The notes: a model not told the origin generated them from the sequence alone. A stretch of DNA of 64,000 bases from Aradus depressus (GCA_963662175.1 OY759214.1:992001-1056000), one strand, 5' to 3'; counted from the stretch's first letter, positions 9,908-20,862 are shown. Translations and numbers: made by a program.

Positions 9908-11525
9908 ATGTTTCGGCAGAGCTTCAGACTCCGTTCTGGAGAAATTCTATTTTTCACTTTGATATCTGATGTGAAAAACATTGCGGATATTCGAAAAAAA
10001 CTAATAACAGGGGAGATAAAATGCGGTTTTATAAAGCCTTCCCTGGTATTTGACACTTTTCAAGTTGCTGTTGCTGCTGATAAGGCTGTTTTGTCTTTTC
10101 AGCGAAACAAGCAAATCACAAAAAATATTTATACTGAAATTTTGTACAATATGTCAGTTTCGACGCATATTACTCAATCATTACAGAGGTTTGGTGTTGA
10201 TGACAACGATAGGCATGTCATGGTCGCTTTTATTGGAAGTGAGCCGGAGCTTGCTATTATTCTGTCACAGGTTATTATTATTTTTGTATTTTTTTTTTCT
10301 TTTTAAGTAGTAACATCTATATTTTATTAATCTTTTTTTAATTGAAATGGTTGCAGCTCTTTGTCTTCCAATTTTATTACGAACTTATACCATTTCGTCA
10401 GTTGAATTTTTTGTTAATCTAAAACACTAATACTGATGAGGGCAGATGGCCCGAAACGTCTTTGTATTAAAATTAAGTTTTCAATAAGATTGGAAGACCA
10501 AGAGTTGCAACCAAAACAGAACGTTGACTAGAATCTTCTTAAACATCGGAAAATCTTGACTAATATTTTTATTAATTTACTGCGTTTCCCATTTAAGAAA
10601 AACCTCTACATATGATTGGATCATGGTTAATTCTGTAGACTGTCCTATGTTCCCCAGATATTGTCTAGGAGCCGGTGTATGATTATGGTGACTCTTTTTA
10701 TTAAAATGTTGACTGTATCAAAAACAAACGTGATAAGCGTGTCCCTTACAAAGGGCGGCTATATTATTTACTAAAATTGCGAATTTTTATAGTTTTTCGT
10801 TATGTTGTAATATATTGTTCATAACCCGGCTGAGGCCCTAGTTTATTTTATCTGGGAGGTAAGAAAAAATTTAAGCACTCCGTCCTTCGGATATGGGACG
10901 TTAAGCGATGGTCCGAGCCTTTACGATATCAGGTATTCGTTAAAGACTCCTGCCCTAGGTGAATAAAAATTTAGGATAGGCAAAATTAAGGACTCCCATA
11001 GTAGAGTCGGGCTCATGTCCACCAGAGCGACGAAGGAGCACTCTGGTAGTAGGCGATATGACGTAGTTAAAAGCCCGGGCATGAGTCATAATAACAAATT
11101 ATATTGCTCATACGAAAAAAGTTTATTTTCGAGAGAAATTAATAAACTTAAGCTTCAATTAGAGTGATCTAGACAGATGTTTCGTCGAAATAGCTGCAGG
11201 TTTCCTGCAGGCAGTGTAGTTGACCATTTCTAGTTACAGTTTAGCTTTGTTTCACCCTCTCCTGTTCGTTCACCTTATCTGTCTTTCTGTCCGATATATT
11301 GCTTAAAAGTTCATACATTTTTTTAAAAATGATTATAAGTGACTAATTATTTTTGATTTTTTTTCTCTACAGGTTGATGGTAAAATCATGCCTCTTGAGA
11401 ACACGAAGGACTTGACCAATATAGAAAAACTGAAAAAAATTTATGGAATTAAAGGGCCAGAATTATCAGTGACTCCATTGCTGGATTCTGTCGTGTCAAG
11501 AATTGCTTGCAAATCTTTACTTTAA
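9908..11525 (+). CDS. TPRKB: EKC/KEOPS complex subunit TPRKB (CGI-121), two exons
   Basis: TPRKB/Cgi121 binds the kinase-like PRPK (Bud32) in the KEOPS complex, which makes the t6A modification next to the anticodon of ANN-decoding tRNAs. Exon 1 is 9908-10270 (ending CAG before gttatt) and exon 2 is 11373-11525 (after ctctacag); the intron is phase 0 GT-AG and the protein is 171 residues, against 175 in human. Conserved blocks: DVKN at 21-24 followed by a basic helix (IADIRKKLITG), the FQVAVAADKAV core at 51-61, a TEILYNMS-like block, SLQRFGVDDND, then across the splice SQ-VDGK and the C-terminal LLDSVVSRIACKSLL, like LLDAIICRMS in mammals. The start is chosen because it aligns with the family N terminus. 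The 1.1-kb intron contains a hammerhead-like hairpin element and a SINE. Confidence 0.93.
10348..10513 (+). other. Inverted-repeat element with hammerhead-ribozyme-like core
   Basis: Arms of 29 bp at 10348-10376 and 10485-10513 are inverted copies with about 3 mismatches (left TGGTTGCAGCTCTTTGTC, right ending AGAGTTGCAACCA). In the loop, 10433-10460 reads CTGATGA, then GGGC-AGATG-GCCC, then GAAAC and GTC. These are the hammerhead core CUGANGA, a perfect 4-bp stem II, GAAA, and a GUC cleavage triplet. TAATA before and TATTA shortly after could start stem I. Stem III would be ACGU alone, which is palindromic and could form only by dimerisation. Known retroelement hammerheads (Penelope-like elements) have very short stem III. 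Activity is inference only. Confidence 0.5.
10821..11095 (+). mobile_element. SINE family 2 copy, in TPRKB intron
   Basis: Shares ordered blocks with copies at 12.5, 45.9 and 48.9 kb: ttatctgggaggt, cgtccttcggat, gggacgttaagcgatggtc, ctaggtgaataaa, ggactccca, gggctcatgtccaccagag, ggtagtaggcgatatgac, agcccgggcatgagtcataa. In the best copy (45.85-46.17 kb) the family begins with a tRNA-like GCGCCGGTAGC head; here that head is decayed. Confidence 0.8.
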
Positions 11526-11739
11526 TATACAGTCAAACATTGTCAAAATATATTATCTTAAATACAGTCATGTAGAGTGAAGAATTTTTAATTTTCAGTT
11601 TAATGGCCCTTAAATGAAGTTTGATTCTTATATTGCCTCTCTAACACCATTAAACCGACGAGAGTCAAACTTTAAAATGCGCTTCTTTCCTACGGTTCAA
11701 AATAATAACTAGGATAAATAAATGTTTGCCTGATTGAGC

Positions 11740-11904
11740 ATTGAACCATTCCACGCCAGACATGACCCCCTCATAGTTATATCTCTCATTCCACGCCACA
11801 TTCAGACATGTCCCCCTCACAGTTATATCTCTCATTCCACGCCACATTCAGACATGACCCCCTCACAGTTAGATCTCTCATTCCACGCCACATTCAGACA
11901 TGAC
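11740..11904 (+). repeat. 45-bp tandem repeat, about 4 copies
   Basis: Units carry cattccacgccacattcaga, catgaccccctcacag and ttatatctct; the first copy is shortened. The array abuts a tRNA-like sequence on its right, so it may be an amplified SINE tail. Confidence 0.85.
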
Positions 11905-11990
11905 CCCCTCGAGTGGATTCGAATCCCCGATCTTCTGGTTTCTAGGCAATCAGTCTATACACCGCATGAGCTCACTTGGAATGTTTCATA
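11905..11990 (-). repeat. tRNA-derived SINE head
   Basis: Minus strand: AGTGAGCTCATGCGGTG (A-box-like) and GGGGATTCGAATCC (B box) at tRNA spacing. Its 3' side in this orientation runs straight into the 45-bp repeat array, as expected for a SINE with a repetitive tail. Confidence 0.6.
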
Positions 11991-12467
11991 ATTAGTTTCA
12001 AAAACCCTAAAATATAGGCAGTGGCCTTCTGGCCATTTCCAACTAATGTAATGGGGATATTGATGTCAAAACGCGTTATTTTAACACATTGTCCCCGAAG
12101 TCATGTGTCTTCATTTCCACATATGTTTTAAAAATTGCGTAAATTAAAATATGATTTATAAATTCAGACTATACATAGGTAGATACAAGACAGAATCTTG
12201 AAATAAAAAAGATAAAAAGTTGTGAAGGTCTCTGAACGTCCAGTAAGTGTGAAATATGATTTGATATATTTTTATGATATAAATCAATTATAGACCTTTC
12301 AGATGTTAAAAATGGCCAATGTTGTAGGTTAGCTTCTCTTTTAAATAACTATTCTATGTTTCATAATGAATTTCTTGTAATAGTTTCAGTATACAGCAGC
12401 GCTCTTTAAAAAATATATTAAATAGACTGAAACAGTTATTCATTTATTGTGACTAATGTTTTTACTA
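11991..12467. other. Intergenic, no gene
   Basis: AT-rich DNA between two SINEs; nothing else supported. Confidence 0.4.
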
Positions 12468-12628
12468 CGAGGTCATATCGCCTACTACCAGAAGGCTCTC
12501 GTCACTCTGGTGGACATGAGCCCGACTCTGCCGTGGGAGTTCTAAATTTTGCCTAACTTAAATTTTTATTCACCTATGGTAGGGCTATTTAACGAGTATC
12601 GTACATCGTACAGGCTCTGGACCAATGG
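12468..12628 (-). mobile_element. SINE family 2 copy, truncated
   Basis: Minus-strand match to the 3' half of the family: ggtcatatcgcctactacca, ggtggacatgagcccgactc, ttttgcctaacttaaattt, ttattcaccta and ttaacgagtatc. The tRNA-like head is missing; beyond about 12628 the similarity ends. Confidence 0.75.
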
Positions 12629-13356
12629 GTTTTTCCTTGAGGTGGTTGGCTCCGCAGGTTGGGTGCCCCGGGAGTCCCGGTCTGGTCGCCCTGATCATCC
12701 TAACCCAGACATGGTTCATCCGGATGTATAGAATGAACAAAAACTAAAAAAAAAAATTGAATGTCTGCCAGTGATTTTGATCAACAATTTAAGGGCCCCG
12801 TTATTGTTTACCCACCAACCAACCATGATTTTGTTTGATTAGATATTTTCATGGTAATAGAAGCCTCAGGGACCAGTTCAACTTCTCTCTGTTTGTATGG
12901 TTGGCCTTCACAGGAAAACGGCTAAACTTAACTTCACAAAATTCGCTGGGGCTTTTTTAGGATGGTCCAACTTAGAATATAGGCTATATAGCATCTCAAA
13001 ATGTTGAAGGGGGGAGGGGGGGGGGGGGGGCAGAACATGAAATGAGTGCAAATTCTTTAATTGTTGGACGGATTCTCATCAAATACAATTCTCAGGAAGT
13101 ACCCTTCTCAGCCCAGTTAAAGTTACAAAGAGGGCGAATAACATTAAGAACCTGCTGAAAGCTCCTAACCGGACAACGCCGAGTAAGCAACTAGTTTTAA
13201 TATGTAGTAAGATAATAACCGGAAGGTTTTGCCAGGAGCTAACTCAATAATCAACGTAGAATTGCTTAGTAAACATTGAGCACAGAAAACACTGTAACAT
13301 CGTTATGCTAGTGAAAAACAAAGGGTTCATATTGATTTTTTTTAAATTGTTTTTAG

Positions 13357-13467
13357 AGGTTGAAAAAAAAATATGCCGACTTCAAAGAAGAAAAAGAGTG
13401 GTTTGACAAAATCAGATCAAATGTGGTGTCACGTTTTGGCAAAATTGATAAACAATTTAATAGATGA
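13357..13467 (+). CDS. Possible terminal exon of an unrecognised gene
   Basis: A pyrimidine-rich tract ending ttgtttttag at 13356 looks like a splice acceptor. The frame that follows is open for 36 residues (RLKKKYADFKEEKEWFDK, then IRSNVVSRFGKIDKQFNR) to TGA at 13465. AATAAA follows at 13618. The peptide is charged, helix-prone and gene-like, but I do not recognise it and see no upstream exon. It could be a chance ORF or transposase debris. Confidence 0.3.
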   Translation, partial: RLKKKYADFKEEKEWFDKIRSNVVSRFGKIDKQFNR

Positions 13468-13740
13468 AAAAGCCGCTTCGGAAACAGTAACACCCATGCT
13501 AGGGAGTAGAGGAAACATGTAAGAAGAAGTGGAAGGGAGCTGGCGGGAGTGGCCGGCGAGCTCCGCAACGATGCAATCCGACTGAGGCTCTTGTGGACAT
13601 TTTGAAGAAAATAATGTAATAAAAATAATGTATCTATTATTTTTTGAATAGAGTCTTTCACACAAACTTTTTTAAAATTTGTTCTAGTGAAATTATGACC
13701 ATGAAAATATTAGGGTAAAAAGAACATTATTGCGAAGATG

Positions 13741-13975
13741 GATTGGGGAGGTCTTTGAGCCATCCTTACTAGTCGGGATATTGGGGAGGTCTTTGAGCCA
13801 TCCTTACTAGTCGGGATATTGGGGAGGTCTTTGAGCCATCCTTACTAGTCGGGATATTGGGGAGGTCTTTGAGCCATCCTTACTAGTCGGGATATTGGGG
13901 AGGTCTTTGAGCCATCCCTACTAGTCGGGATATTGGGGAGGTCTTTGAGCCATCCTTACTAGTCGGGATATTGGC
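13741..13975 (+). repeat. 38-bp minisatellite, 6 copies
   Basis: Copies of ttggggaggtctttgagcca followed by tccttactagtcgggata, at 38-bp spacing from 13743. Nearly identical, so recently amplified. Confidence 0.95.
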
Positions 13976-14235
13976 GCAAATATACCTCTGGGGGGCTCAC
14001 TAATTTACTATTTCAATTTGTGATATCTTTAATAACTAGTCATTCCTTTAAATTTATTTTATGATGTTTTAAGTAAATTTTCGGGGTGTCTTACTGTCCT
14101 CAATTCGGACCTGAAAATTGTGGTGGCCGCAACAAAAGTTATCAATATGTTTTTATTAGTGAATATGGAAGATGGAAAATAAACCTATTCCATTTTGTTG
14201 TCGGCTCTGAGGTTCGCGATTATTAAAACACCCGG

Positions 14236-14378
14236 ATATCGGTGTCTCTCTAGGTCTAGTATTGGAAATCTGGAAAGTGTCAAATAAAGCATGCATTTGA
14301 TCTCTCAATATAATCTGGAAGAATTTTCATTACAAGTTATATATTATAAGTTGTCCCAGTGGTGACGTCATAACAGTC
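14236..14378 (-). mobile_element. Gypsy LTR, divergent copy
   Basis: Read on the minus strand it begins TGTTATGACGTCACC and contains CCAGATTATATTGAGAGATC, AAATGCATGCTT and CTAGACCTAGAGAGACAC. These parallel TGTTATAAC, CCAGATTATAGTGAAAGATC and GTAGACCTAAATAGACAC of the LTRs at 22552 and 31867. It is the 3' LTR of the internal fragment that follows at 14379-15312. Confidence 0.75.
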
Positions 14379-15312
14379 TTCCCCCTTAATTTGGAACCTG
14401 AATATTGAACAATTTCACTGGGTTCAAAACTTGAGCTGATGCTCCCAAGAAAGGCCTGAGGTCGGCCCAGAACCTAGGAGCTTTCGAACTTGGACCTCCC
14501 GGCGCTGGTGTTGGGGACGAAGTGTCCTGAGCTGATGCAGGGTTTCCTTGTGCAACCGAAATACGCTTCTCTCCCAGTGGAACTTGCCATAGCTGAAGTT
14601 CTGTGGCATCCGTCTCTACTTGTGGATCAAAATGGACCTTCTTCACCAGAGTACGTCTGAGTTGGTCCAAATGTCGTTTGATGGTGTGGACAGAGTCAAG
14701 TTGTACCCCAATTTTTGGAGGGCGGTACCAAAAGCCAAAATGTAATTATTGGTCTGTGAGTAATCCCTTATTTTGACCCTCTCCCCCACTTTAAAAGTGC
14801 GGAGAACTGGGGATGTAGAATCTGGATTAGGCCGGAGTGCATCGAGCTTGAACCTGAGCTTCCGATGAGGTTAGCGCTCAGCTGGAGAAGACTGGCCACG
14901 AGTAAGTCCGTTCAGCTAAGCCATTGGTAGCTGGATGTCCAATAGCAATTAGTTTTTGAAATATGCCATGTTCGCTGCTGTATGTTTTGAATTCAGCGCT
15001 TATGAAAATCGAAGCGTTATCACACACCATGATCTGCGGATACCCATGGGTTGAAAAAATGTTGTTTAGAAGTTTGATGGTAACTCACGGCTGAAAGTAC
15101 CTTCACATCTACCCACTAGAATATGGTGATTGTTATAGGGTCCAGCATAATCAATATGTATCATATGTAGACAATAGTCGTCGCTAATGGCCCTGAGGTT
15201 GATGCGACGTTAAATAAAAACTAAACAAGCAGGTTCTCGGATGTGTTTTTCGCCCTTTTACACCCTAAATCAGAGGAAATTACTGGGCCGTGTATTATGA
15301 CTCTACAAAGGT
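14379..15312 (-). pseudogene. Gypsy integrase fragment, antisense, broken
   Basis: Minus-strand counterpart of the integrase end of the element at 22552-32057. It includes the tail with LVKKVHFDPQVE and GEKRISVAQG, the linker with a Lys/Arg-rich DALRPN region, and further upstream the integrase core around the catalytic Asp (TPTGIRRSWC-type region at about 15040). Stops, frameshifts and an internal insertion with a gttgatgcgacgttaaat tail near 15195 disrupt it. Reverse transcriptase is not present. It shows that this gypsy family has at least two copies in the window, one much older. Confidence 0.75.
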
Positions 15313-15448
15313 GGCATTTCTAACTAAGTGCGGCCCTTGAGGTCCACACGGCAAACTTACCAGCATGATATCAATATCATTAAAGACAATATCACAAAAC
15401 TAGCCATTTTATTCAGGACAGAATTATTTATTCATTTAATTGAATTTA

Positions 15449-15483
<35 letters not shown>
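15449..15483. repeat. (AT)n microsatellite
   Basis: Uninterrupted TA/AT dinucleotide run. Confidence 0.9.
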
Positions 15484-15485
<2 letters not shown>

Positions 15486-15489
15486 TTTT

Positions 15490-15845
15490 TATTTGCTAGT
15501 CTCTATTAAGAATTTGGAGACACCACACACCCTATTCTCCAATTTGGCTTTTAAGAATACTACATGTTAAATTTTATTAAAATCAGATCATCCGTTGATG
15601 AGCTAGACCTATTTTTATGTTTAACCCTCCTCACAAACCCCCTTCCCCTTAAGAATTTCGAGACGCCAGATAATCTTTATTTCAATTGGCTCTTAAGAAT
15701 ACTACATGAGGAATTTCATGACAATCCGACCATCCGTTAATGAGCTACAACAATTTTTATGCCTAGCCCCTCTCATAACCCCCCTCCCGTTCAAAATTTT
15801 CAGACGCCATACAGCCTATTTTTCTATCTGGCTCTCAAGGAGGCT
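15490..15845 (-). mobile_element. Helitron-derived repeat fragment
   Basis: About two and a half copies of the roughly 145-bp internal repeat found in the Helitrons at 16.2-18.1 and 33.3-36.5 kb (minus strand: atggtcggattgtcatgaaa, gaatttcacatgtagtattc, ccaaattgaaa, gtctcaaaattttgaacggg plus a G run). No terminus is preserved here. Confidence 0.7.
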
Positions 15846-16215
15846 GCCACCAGAACAGATTAGATTGGATAAATCTTTTTCAAGAATTCCTAAAATCCAC
15901 TTTTTTAGCCGTTTTTTTGTTCAAATAAAAAACGGCTGGACGAATTCGATAAAATTTCTTTCAGATCATATTTACGTTGATACGCTTCAATTGGCATCAA
16001 AACAGAGTTGATATCATTTTTCATTCGCGAGATATCGTGCAGGAAAAATTGACCACGTACGTACGTACACACACACATTCTTCTTTCCAAAAATAGTGTA
16101 AAAATACTGTAATGACCTTGAAACATAAAAATATGATGAACATTTTGATTTATATTTTCGGACCCAGTACAATAACTTGCCTATATGCTGGCAAGTTAAG
16201 AAAAACATTTAGAGA
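15846..16215. other. Non-coding spacer between Helitron pieces
   Basis: Contains an acgtacgtacgtacacacac microsatellite near 16058 and a stretch resembling the Helitron aacggctggacgaattcg segment near 15935. No gene. Confidence 0.4.
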
Positions 16216-18086
16216 CTAGCTGACCCGACAGACGTCGTTCTGTCAAAAGCTACTGGACTGGATTTTTTTTCTTTTTTTTTTACTTGGAACCACAGCAAGT
16301 TCCTACTTAGATAGTATGCGCCTTGCAACTCCTTGCAACCAGCTATTAAGTTCTTAGGACCGCTGGGCAACACAGATAGTACGTAGTTAGGAACGCAGGG
16401 CACCGCAGCAAGTATGTGCCTTGCAACAGCGGATGCCCTAGGTATTTTGTGCTTAAGAACGCTGGTGAGAGCTATTTTTTACCGTGCAACGGTGCACGTT
16501 CAAGGCAATACATGCTTAGGAAACCCACCCTATTAAAATTAGGGCTATTTCCCATCTTTAAGAAAGCTCCATGTGAGATTCATTCAGCATTAATGCACCC
16601 CCGCCCCTCCCGTCCAAAAGGGTCACAGCCAATTTTTAAATATTGCTTTTGAAACTACTATTTAGGTATATGCTTGCCCTCCACATACCCCCCTCCCGTT
16701 GACAATTCCTTTGTGACGTCACACACTTTATTTTTCAATTTGACTTTCAAGAATACTACATGTCAAATTCCATGACATTTCTATCATCCGTTAAAGACCT
16801 ATCACTATCTTTGTATGTAGGCCTACCCCCACAACCCCCCCTCCCGTTCAAAATTTTGAGATGTCACGTAGCGTATTTTTCAATTTGGCCTTTAAGAATA
16901 CTACGTGTGAAATTCCATGACAATCCGATCATCCGCTAATGACTTATCAGTATCTTTATATTTACGCCTACCCCCACAACCCCCCTCCCTTTTGTGACGT
17001 CACACACTTTATTTTTCAAATTTGACTTTCAAGAATTTGACATGTGAAATTCCATGACATTCCGATCATCCGTTAAAGACCTATCACTATCTATTTATGT
17101 AGGCCTACCCCCACAACCCCCCCTCCCGTTCAAAATTTTGAGATGTCACGTAGCGTATTTTTCAATTTGGCCTAAGAATACTACATGTGAAATTCCATGA
17201 CAATTCGATCATCCGTTAATGACCTGTCAGTATCTTTATATTTACGCCTACCCCCACAACCCCCTCCCTTTTGTGACATCACACACTTTATTTTTCAATT
17301 TGACTTTCAAGAATTCGACATGTGAATGTGAGATGTCACGTAGCGTATTTTTCAATTTGGCCTTCAAGAATACTACATGTCAAATTCCATGACAATCCGA
17401 TCATCCGTTAAAGACCTACCGATCATCCGTTAAAGACCTATCACTATCTTTATATTAGGCCTAGCCCCCCCCCCCCTCCCTTTCAAATTTTGATACTTCA
17501 CACATCCTATTTTTAAATTTGGCTTTTTAGAATACTACATGTGAAATTCCATGACAATCCGACTATTAGTTAATGAGTTACCGGTATCTATATACTAAGG
17601 CCTACCTCCACAACCCCCCCTCCCGTGCAAAATTTAGCCAATCATTTTTATTATATAGATGTAGATATGTAAAAACTAAATAAAATGAAACAGTACGTAA
17701 ATGACAAAGATGACAACCAAAGATAAATCGAGGAACTTGCCACAACATTGCCAAAAGCGAAGATTTAAAACAACCAAGAAAATAACGCGCACTAAAAACT
17801 GATAACACGCACTAAAAACTGAATAAAACGAAACGGTAAGTAAATGATTTTAGGGTGTCTGAGATCGATTCACTTGATCGATTCATTGTTCACATCGATC
17901 ATTACGACCCCAAACATCGATTCTTCGATTAATCTATCTCAGATCGCCATCCCTAGAATTAACAGCTAAGAACTCTTCATAAGAACCTTCCTCGGACTTC
18001 AACGAAAAAAAAAATTAGCCGAATTGGTCCAGCCGTTCTCGAGTTTTGCGCTCAGCAAAATTAGCCAGTCATTTTTATTATATAGA
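16216..18086 (-). mobile_element. Helitron (non-autonomous), both ends visible
   Basis: On the minus strand it starts TCTATATAATAAAAATGACT at 18086 and ends GACGTCTGTCGGGTCAGCTAG at 16216, with A before and T after. Helitrons start TC, end CTRR and insert between A and T without target duplication. Just inside the start is the segment gcgcaaaactcgagaacggc, typical of this insect Helitron type. The body (16640-17640) is about 145-bp tandem units with C runs. A second start-like tctatataataaaaatga occurs near 17665, so one Helitron may be nested in another. No Rep/helicase gene. Confidence 0.8.
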
Positions 18087-18087
18087 T

Positions 18088-18573
18088 TACAATACTTGGG
18101 TTGCTTGTAGTTCTGCCAACGGGTCTGAATAGGCGATGAAAGAGTGTCCATCCATGGTCATCACCTGATGGAGTGCAGCAGAGAGAGCGCCCAGTTCTGC
18201 AGTGAAGCTACTGCTCCATGATGGTAATTTGTGCTTTATTGCAGCGCCTTTAGCAACCACAGCAAATCCAGTGTTTCCACAACTCTTAGACCCAACAGTG
18301 TACTACTTTGTGATGTAGGCTCTGGATTTTTATTAAATTCGGTTTTATAGATGTAACTGTTAGTTTCCGACTTCTTTAACCGATGCAGATTCAGTTGGGG
18401 TAAGGGCTTTCTATGTGTCCATGGTGGCTCCTCCGGAGGGTCACTTCGTGGCTGCTCTTCCATGAGATCTAATAAGAATTGACTTGTCCTCATTGCCAGA
18501 GGAGCTGATGCATTCGGCGCTCCTTCATATAATCTGCGGTACTTTAATTATGGACGACCCGCAATACTTAGAT
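18088..18573 (-). pseudogene. LINE RNase H fragment, inverted copy of 32107-32592
   Basis: Minus-strand DNA matching 32107-32592 almost throughout. The conceptual frame around 18095-18275 reads GFAVVAKGAAIKHKLPSW, then SSSFTAELGALSAAL and AYSDPLAELQATQVL. TAEL..AL is the RNase H motif with its catalytic Glu and AYSDPLAEL carries the second Asp. It stops exactly where the Helitron starts, the same junction as in the other copy. Frameshifts make it dead. Confidence 0.8.
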
Positions 18574-19044
18574 CAGATACTTGAGCCCGATTGAATAATG
18601 GGCTATGTGTCTAATAGAAAAATAAGGTGTGTGGCGTCTCAAAATTTTGAACGGGAGGGGGGGTTATGGGGGGAGCCTAAGTATAAATATAGTCCTAGCT
18701 CATTAACGGTTGGTCGGATTGTCACGAAATTTCACATGTAGCATTTCTTGGTAAGGTCAAATAGAAAAATAAGCTGTGTGGCTTCCCAAAATTTTGAACG
18801 CGAGGGGGGTTGTGGGGGGGCCCAAGTATAAATATAGTCCCAGCTCATTAACGGTTGGTCGGATTGTCATGAAATTTCGTGTGACGTCCCGAGATTTTGA
18901 AGGGGGGGGGGGGGGGGGTTGTAAAGAGGGCAAGCATAAAAATAATGCTAATTCATTAAAGGGTATACGGATTTTCATGAAATGTCACATGTAGTAGTAG
19001 TAACTTTGTACTAGCTGTGGGGTCCGCTGTTGCAAAGCACGTAC

Positions 19045-19855
19045 TTTTTTTTTTTTTGGGTGGCCGACCTCCGGCGGAGGCCACGACACCATCGCCGAAT
19101 CGTCGGGGAAAAAGGGAGGCCTAACGATTTTATTTACAAATTATAGAAATAAAAAATATAGAATTAAAAATACAAAAAATATGATGCTGTGGGAGGCTAG
19201 GAGCTACCGCTGCCGACCATCTGCGACGATCAGCGGTCACTCCCAGCCCACCTTAATTTTCTTGGCGCGCCGAGAGAGGTTGGGATAAATGTAGGGCGAT
19301 CGCTAATTGTGGTTCGTTGGGGCGCTGGGGACGACTGCAGGCCTCCCCGGTGCAGGGTCAAAATGCTTGCTTCTTTCTCCGCAAATCGGCTGAACATTGG
19401 GTAGCCGGTTTCCGTCACCAGCTGCCGCAGGTCGAGTCCCAGATACGATCCTGTCCCGCGTATGAACTCCACCCTAGGCCCGTCGTACAGCGGACATTCG
19501 AGGACCACGTGCTCCGCAGTCTCGACCCCGCCGCACGAACAGTTCGGGTTGTTCTTCCTCTTAAAGAAGAACAGCTTGGAGTTGAAATCTCCGTGACCTG
19601 ATAGTATCTGGGACATCCAGTGGTCAGGCAGTATCCAAGTAGAGTCCAGACGTACCCGAATTTCCGGTAAATATGCGTAGGTCGTTCGGCCATCCGATGA
19701 TCGTGACCACCGCTGTTGCCATTTCTCCACTATCCATTCCTGGACTATGTCCCCGCAACGCTCCGGTCTGGACTGTCCGCACATCTCTTCCTCCAGGGCT
19801 AGACGTAAAGGCTCATCTATATCTACTCCTAAAGGCAAATAGCTGTGGTGCCCAG
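19045..19855 (-). pseudogene. R1-like LINE C-terminal fragment inserted in Helitron
   Basis: A poly(T) run at 19045-19058 is the poly(A) tail of a minus-strand LINE. The ORF (19230-19838, minus) is the C-terminal third of the same LINE family as 30015-31553: WIVEKWQQRWSRSSDGRTTY, LPDHWMSQILSGHGDFNSKL, then a CCHC finger NCSCGGVETAEHVVLECPLY. It is 5'-truncated within the region after the reverse transcriptase and has a diverged C terminus. The Helitron repeat resumes directly on both sides and I see no target duplication. Confidence 0.85.
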
Positions 19856-19869
19856 TGTTCCAACCTACG

Positions 19870-20720
19870 TACTAGTTGAGGGGTCCGCCGTTGCAAGGCA
19901 TATACTATCTGTGATGCCTAGCGTTCCTTATTACGTACTAGATGTGGGGTCCGTCCGCTGTTGGAAGGCGTATACTAGCTGTAGTGCCCAGCGTTCCTAA
20001 TTACGTACTAGCTGCGGTGCCAGGCGTTCCTAACTACGTACTAGCTGTGGGGTCCGCCGTTCAAGCCACTAACTAGCTGTGGTGCCCAGCGTTCCTAATT
20101 ACGTAATAGCTGTGGGGTCCGCCGTTGCAAAGCATATACTATCTGTGATGCCTAGCGTTCCTAATTACGTACTAGATGTGGGGTCTGTCCGCTGTTGCAA
20201 GTCGTATACTAGCTGTAGTGCCCAGCGTTCCTAATTACGTACTAGCTGCGGTGTCAAGCGTTCCTAACTACGTACTAGCTGTGGGGTCGGCCGTTGCAAG
20301 CCACATACTAGATGTGGTGCCTAGCGTTCTTACTACATAATAGCAGTGGTGCCCAGGGTTCCTAACTACGTACTAACTGAGGGGTCCGCCGTTGCAAGGC
20401 ATAAACTAGCTGTGGTGCCCAGCGTTCCTAATCTCGTACTTGCTGTGGTGCCAAGCGTTCCTAACTACGTACTAGCTGTGGGATCCGCCGTTGCAAAGCT
20501 CATGCTAGCTGTGGTTCCCAGCGTACCTAACTACGTACTAGCTGTGGGGTCCGCCGTTGCAAGGCACATACTAGCTGTGTGTCACAAGCGTTCTTAAGTA
20601 AGCACTGGCTAGGAAGTCCAGCGATGCTAACTATTCACTAGCTGTGGTTTCCGCCGTTGAGACGCATACTAGCTGTGGTGCCCAGGGGTCCTAAAAACTT
20701 ACTAGCTGGGGTGCCTGACG
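19870..20720 (+). repeat. Helitron tandem repeats, about 66-bp double units
   Basis: Alternating half-units: tactagctgtggtgcccagc + gttcctaactacg, and tactagctgtggggtccgcc + gttgcaaggcaca. Each half-unit ends in CTAG after a short GC-rich hairpin-like segment, like a degenerate Helitron 3' end. The same array occurs at 34575-34912 and 36540-36850. Confidence 0.85.
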
Positions 20721-20862
20721 TTGAAGGACTATAAGCCTTATTCCGTATGAATAATTGAAAATTATAACATCATGAATGTACTGTTGAAGAATTGAAAAGA
20801 CTTATAGGAGATATTAGGAGAAAAGTCAAAGTTCCCCGGGCAACGCCGGGTATTACTGCTAG

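Larger units (their letters stand above)
18590..20862 (+). mobile_element. Helitron 3' portion, + strand
   Basis: Begins inside the 145-bp repeats (gaacgggagggggggtt style units at 18650, 18800 and 18900), continues through 66-bp-class repeats and ends at 20862 with a hairpin CCCGG-gcaacg-CCGGG (20835-20850), then TATTACTGCTAG followed by T. That is a textbook Helitron 3' end. The 5' end is missing; the piece is joined at about 18585 to the inverted LINE fragment. A LINE fragment is inserted at 19045-19855. Confidence 0.8.
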
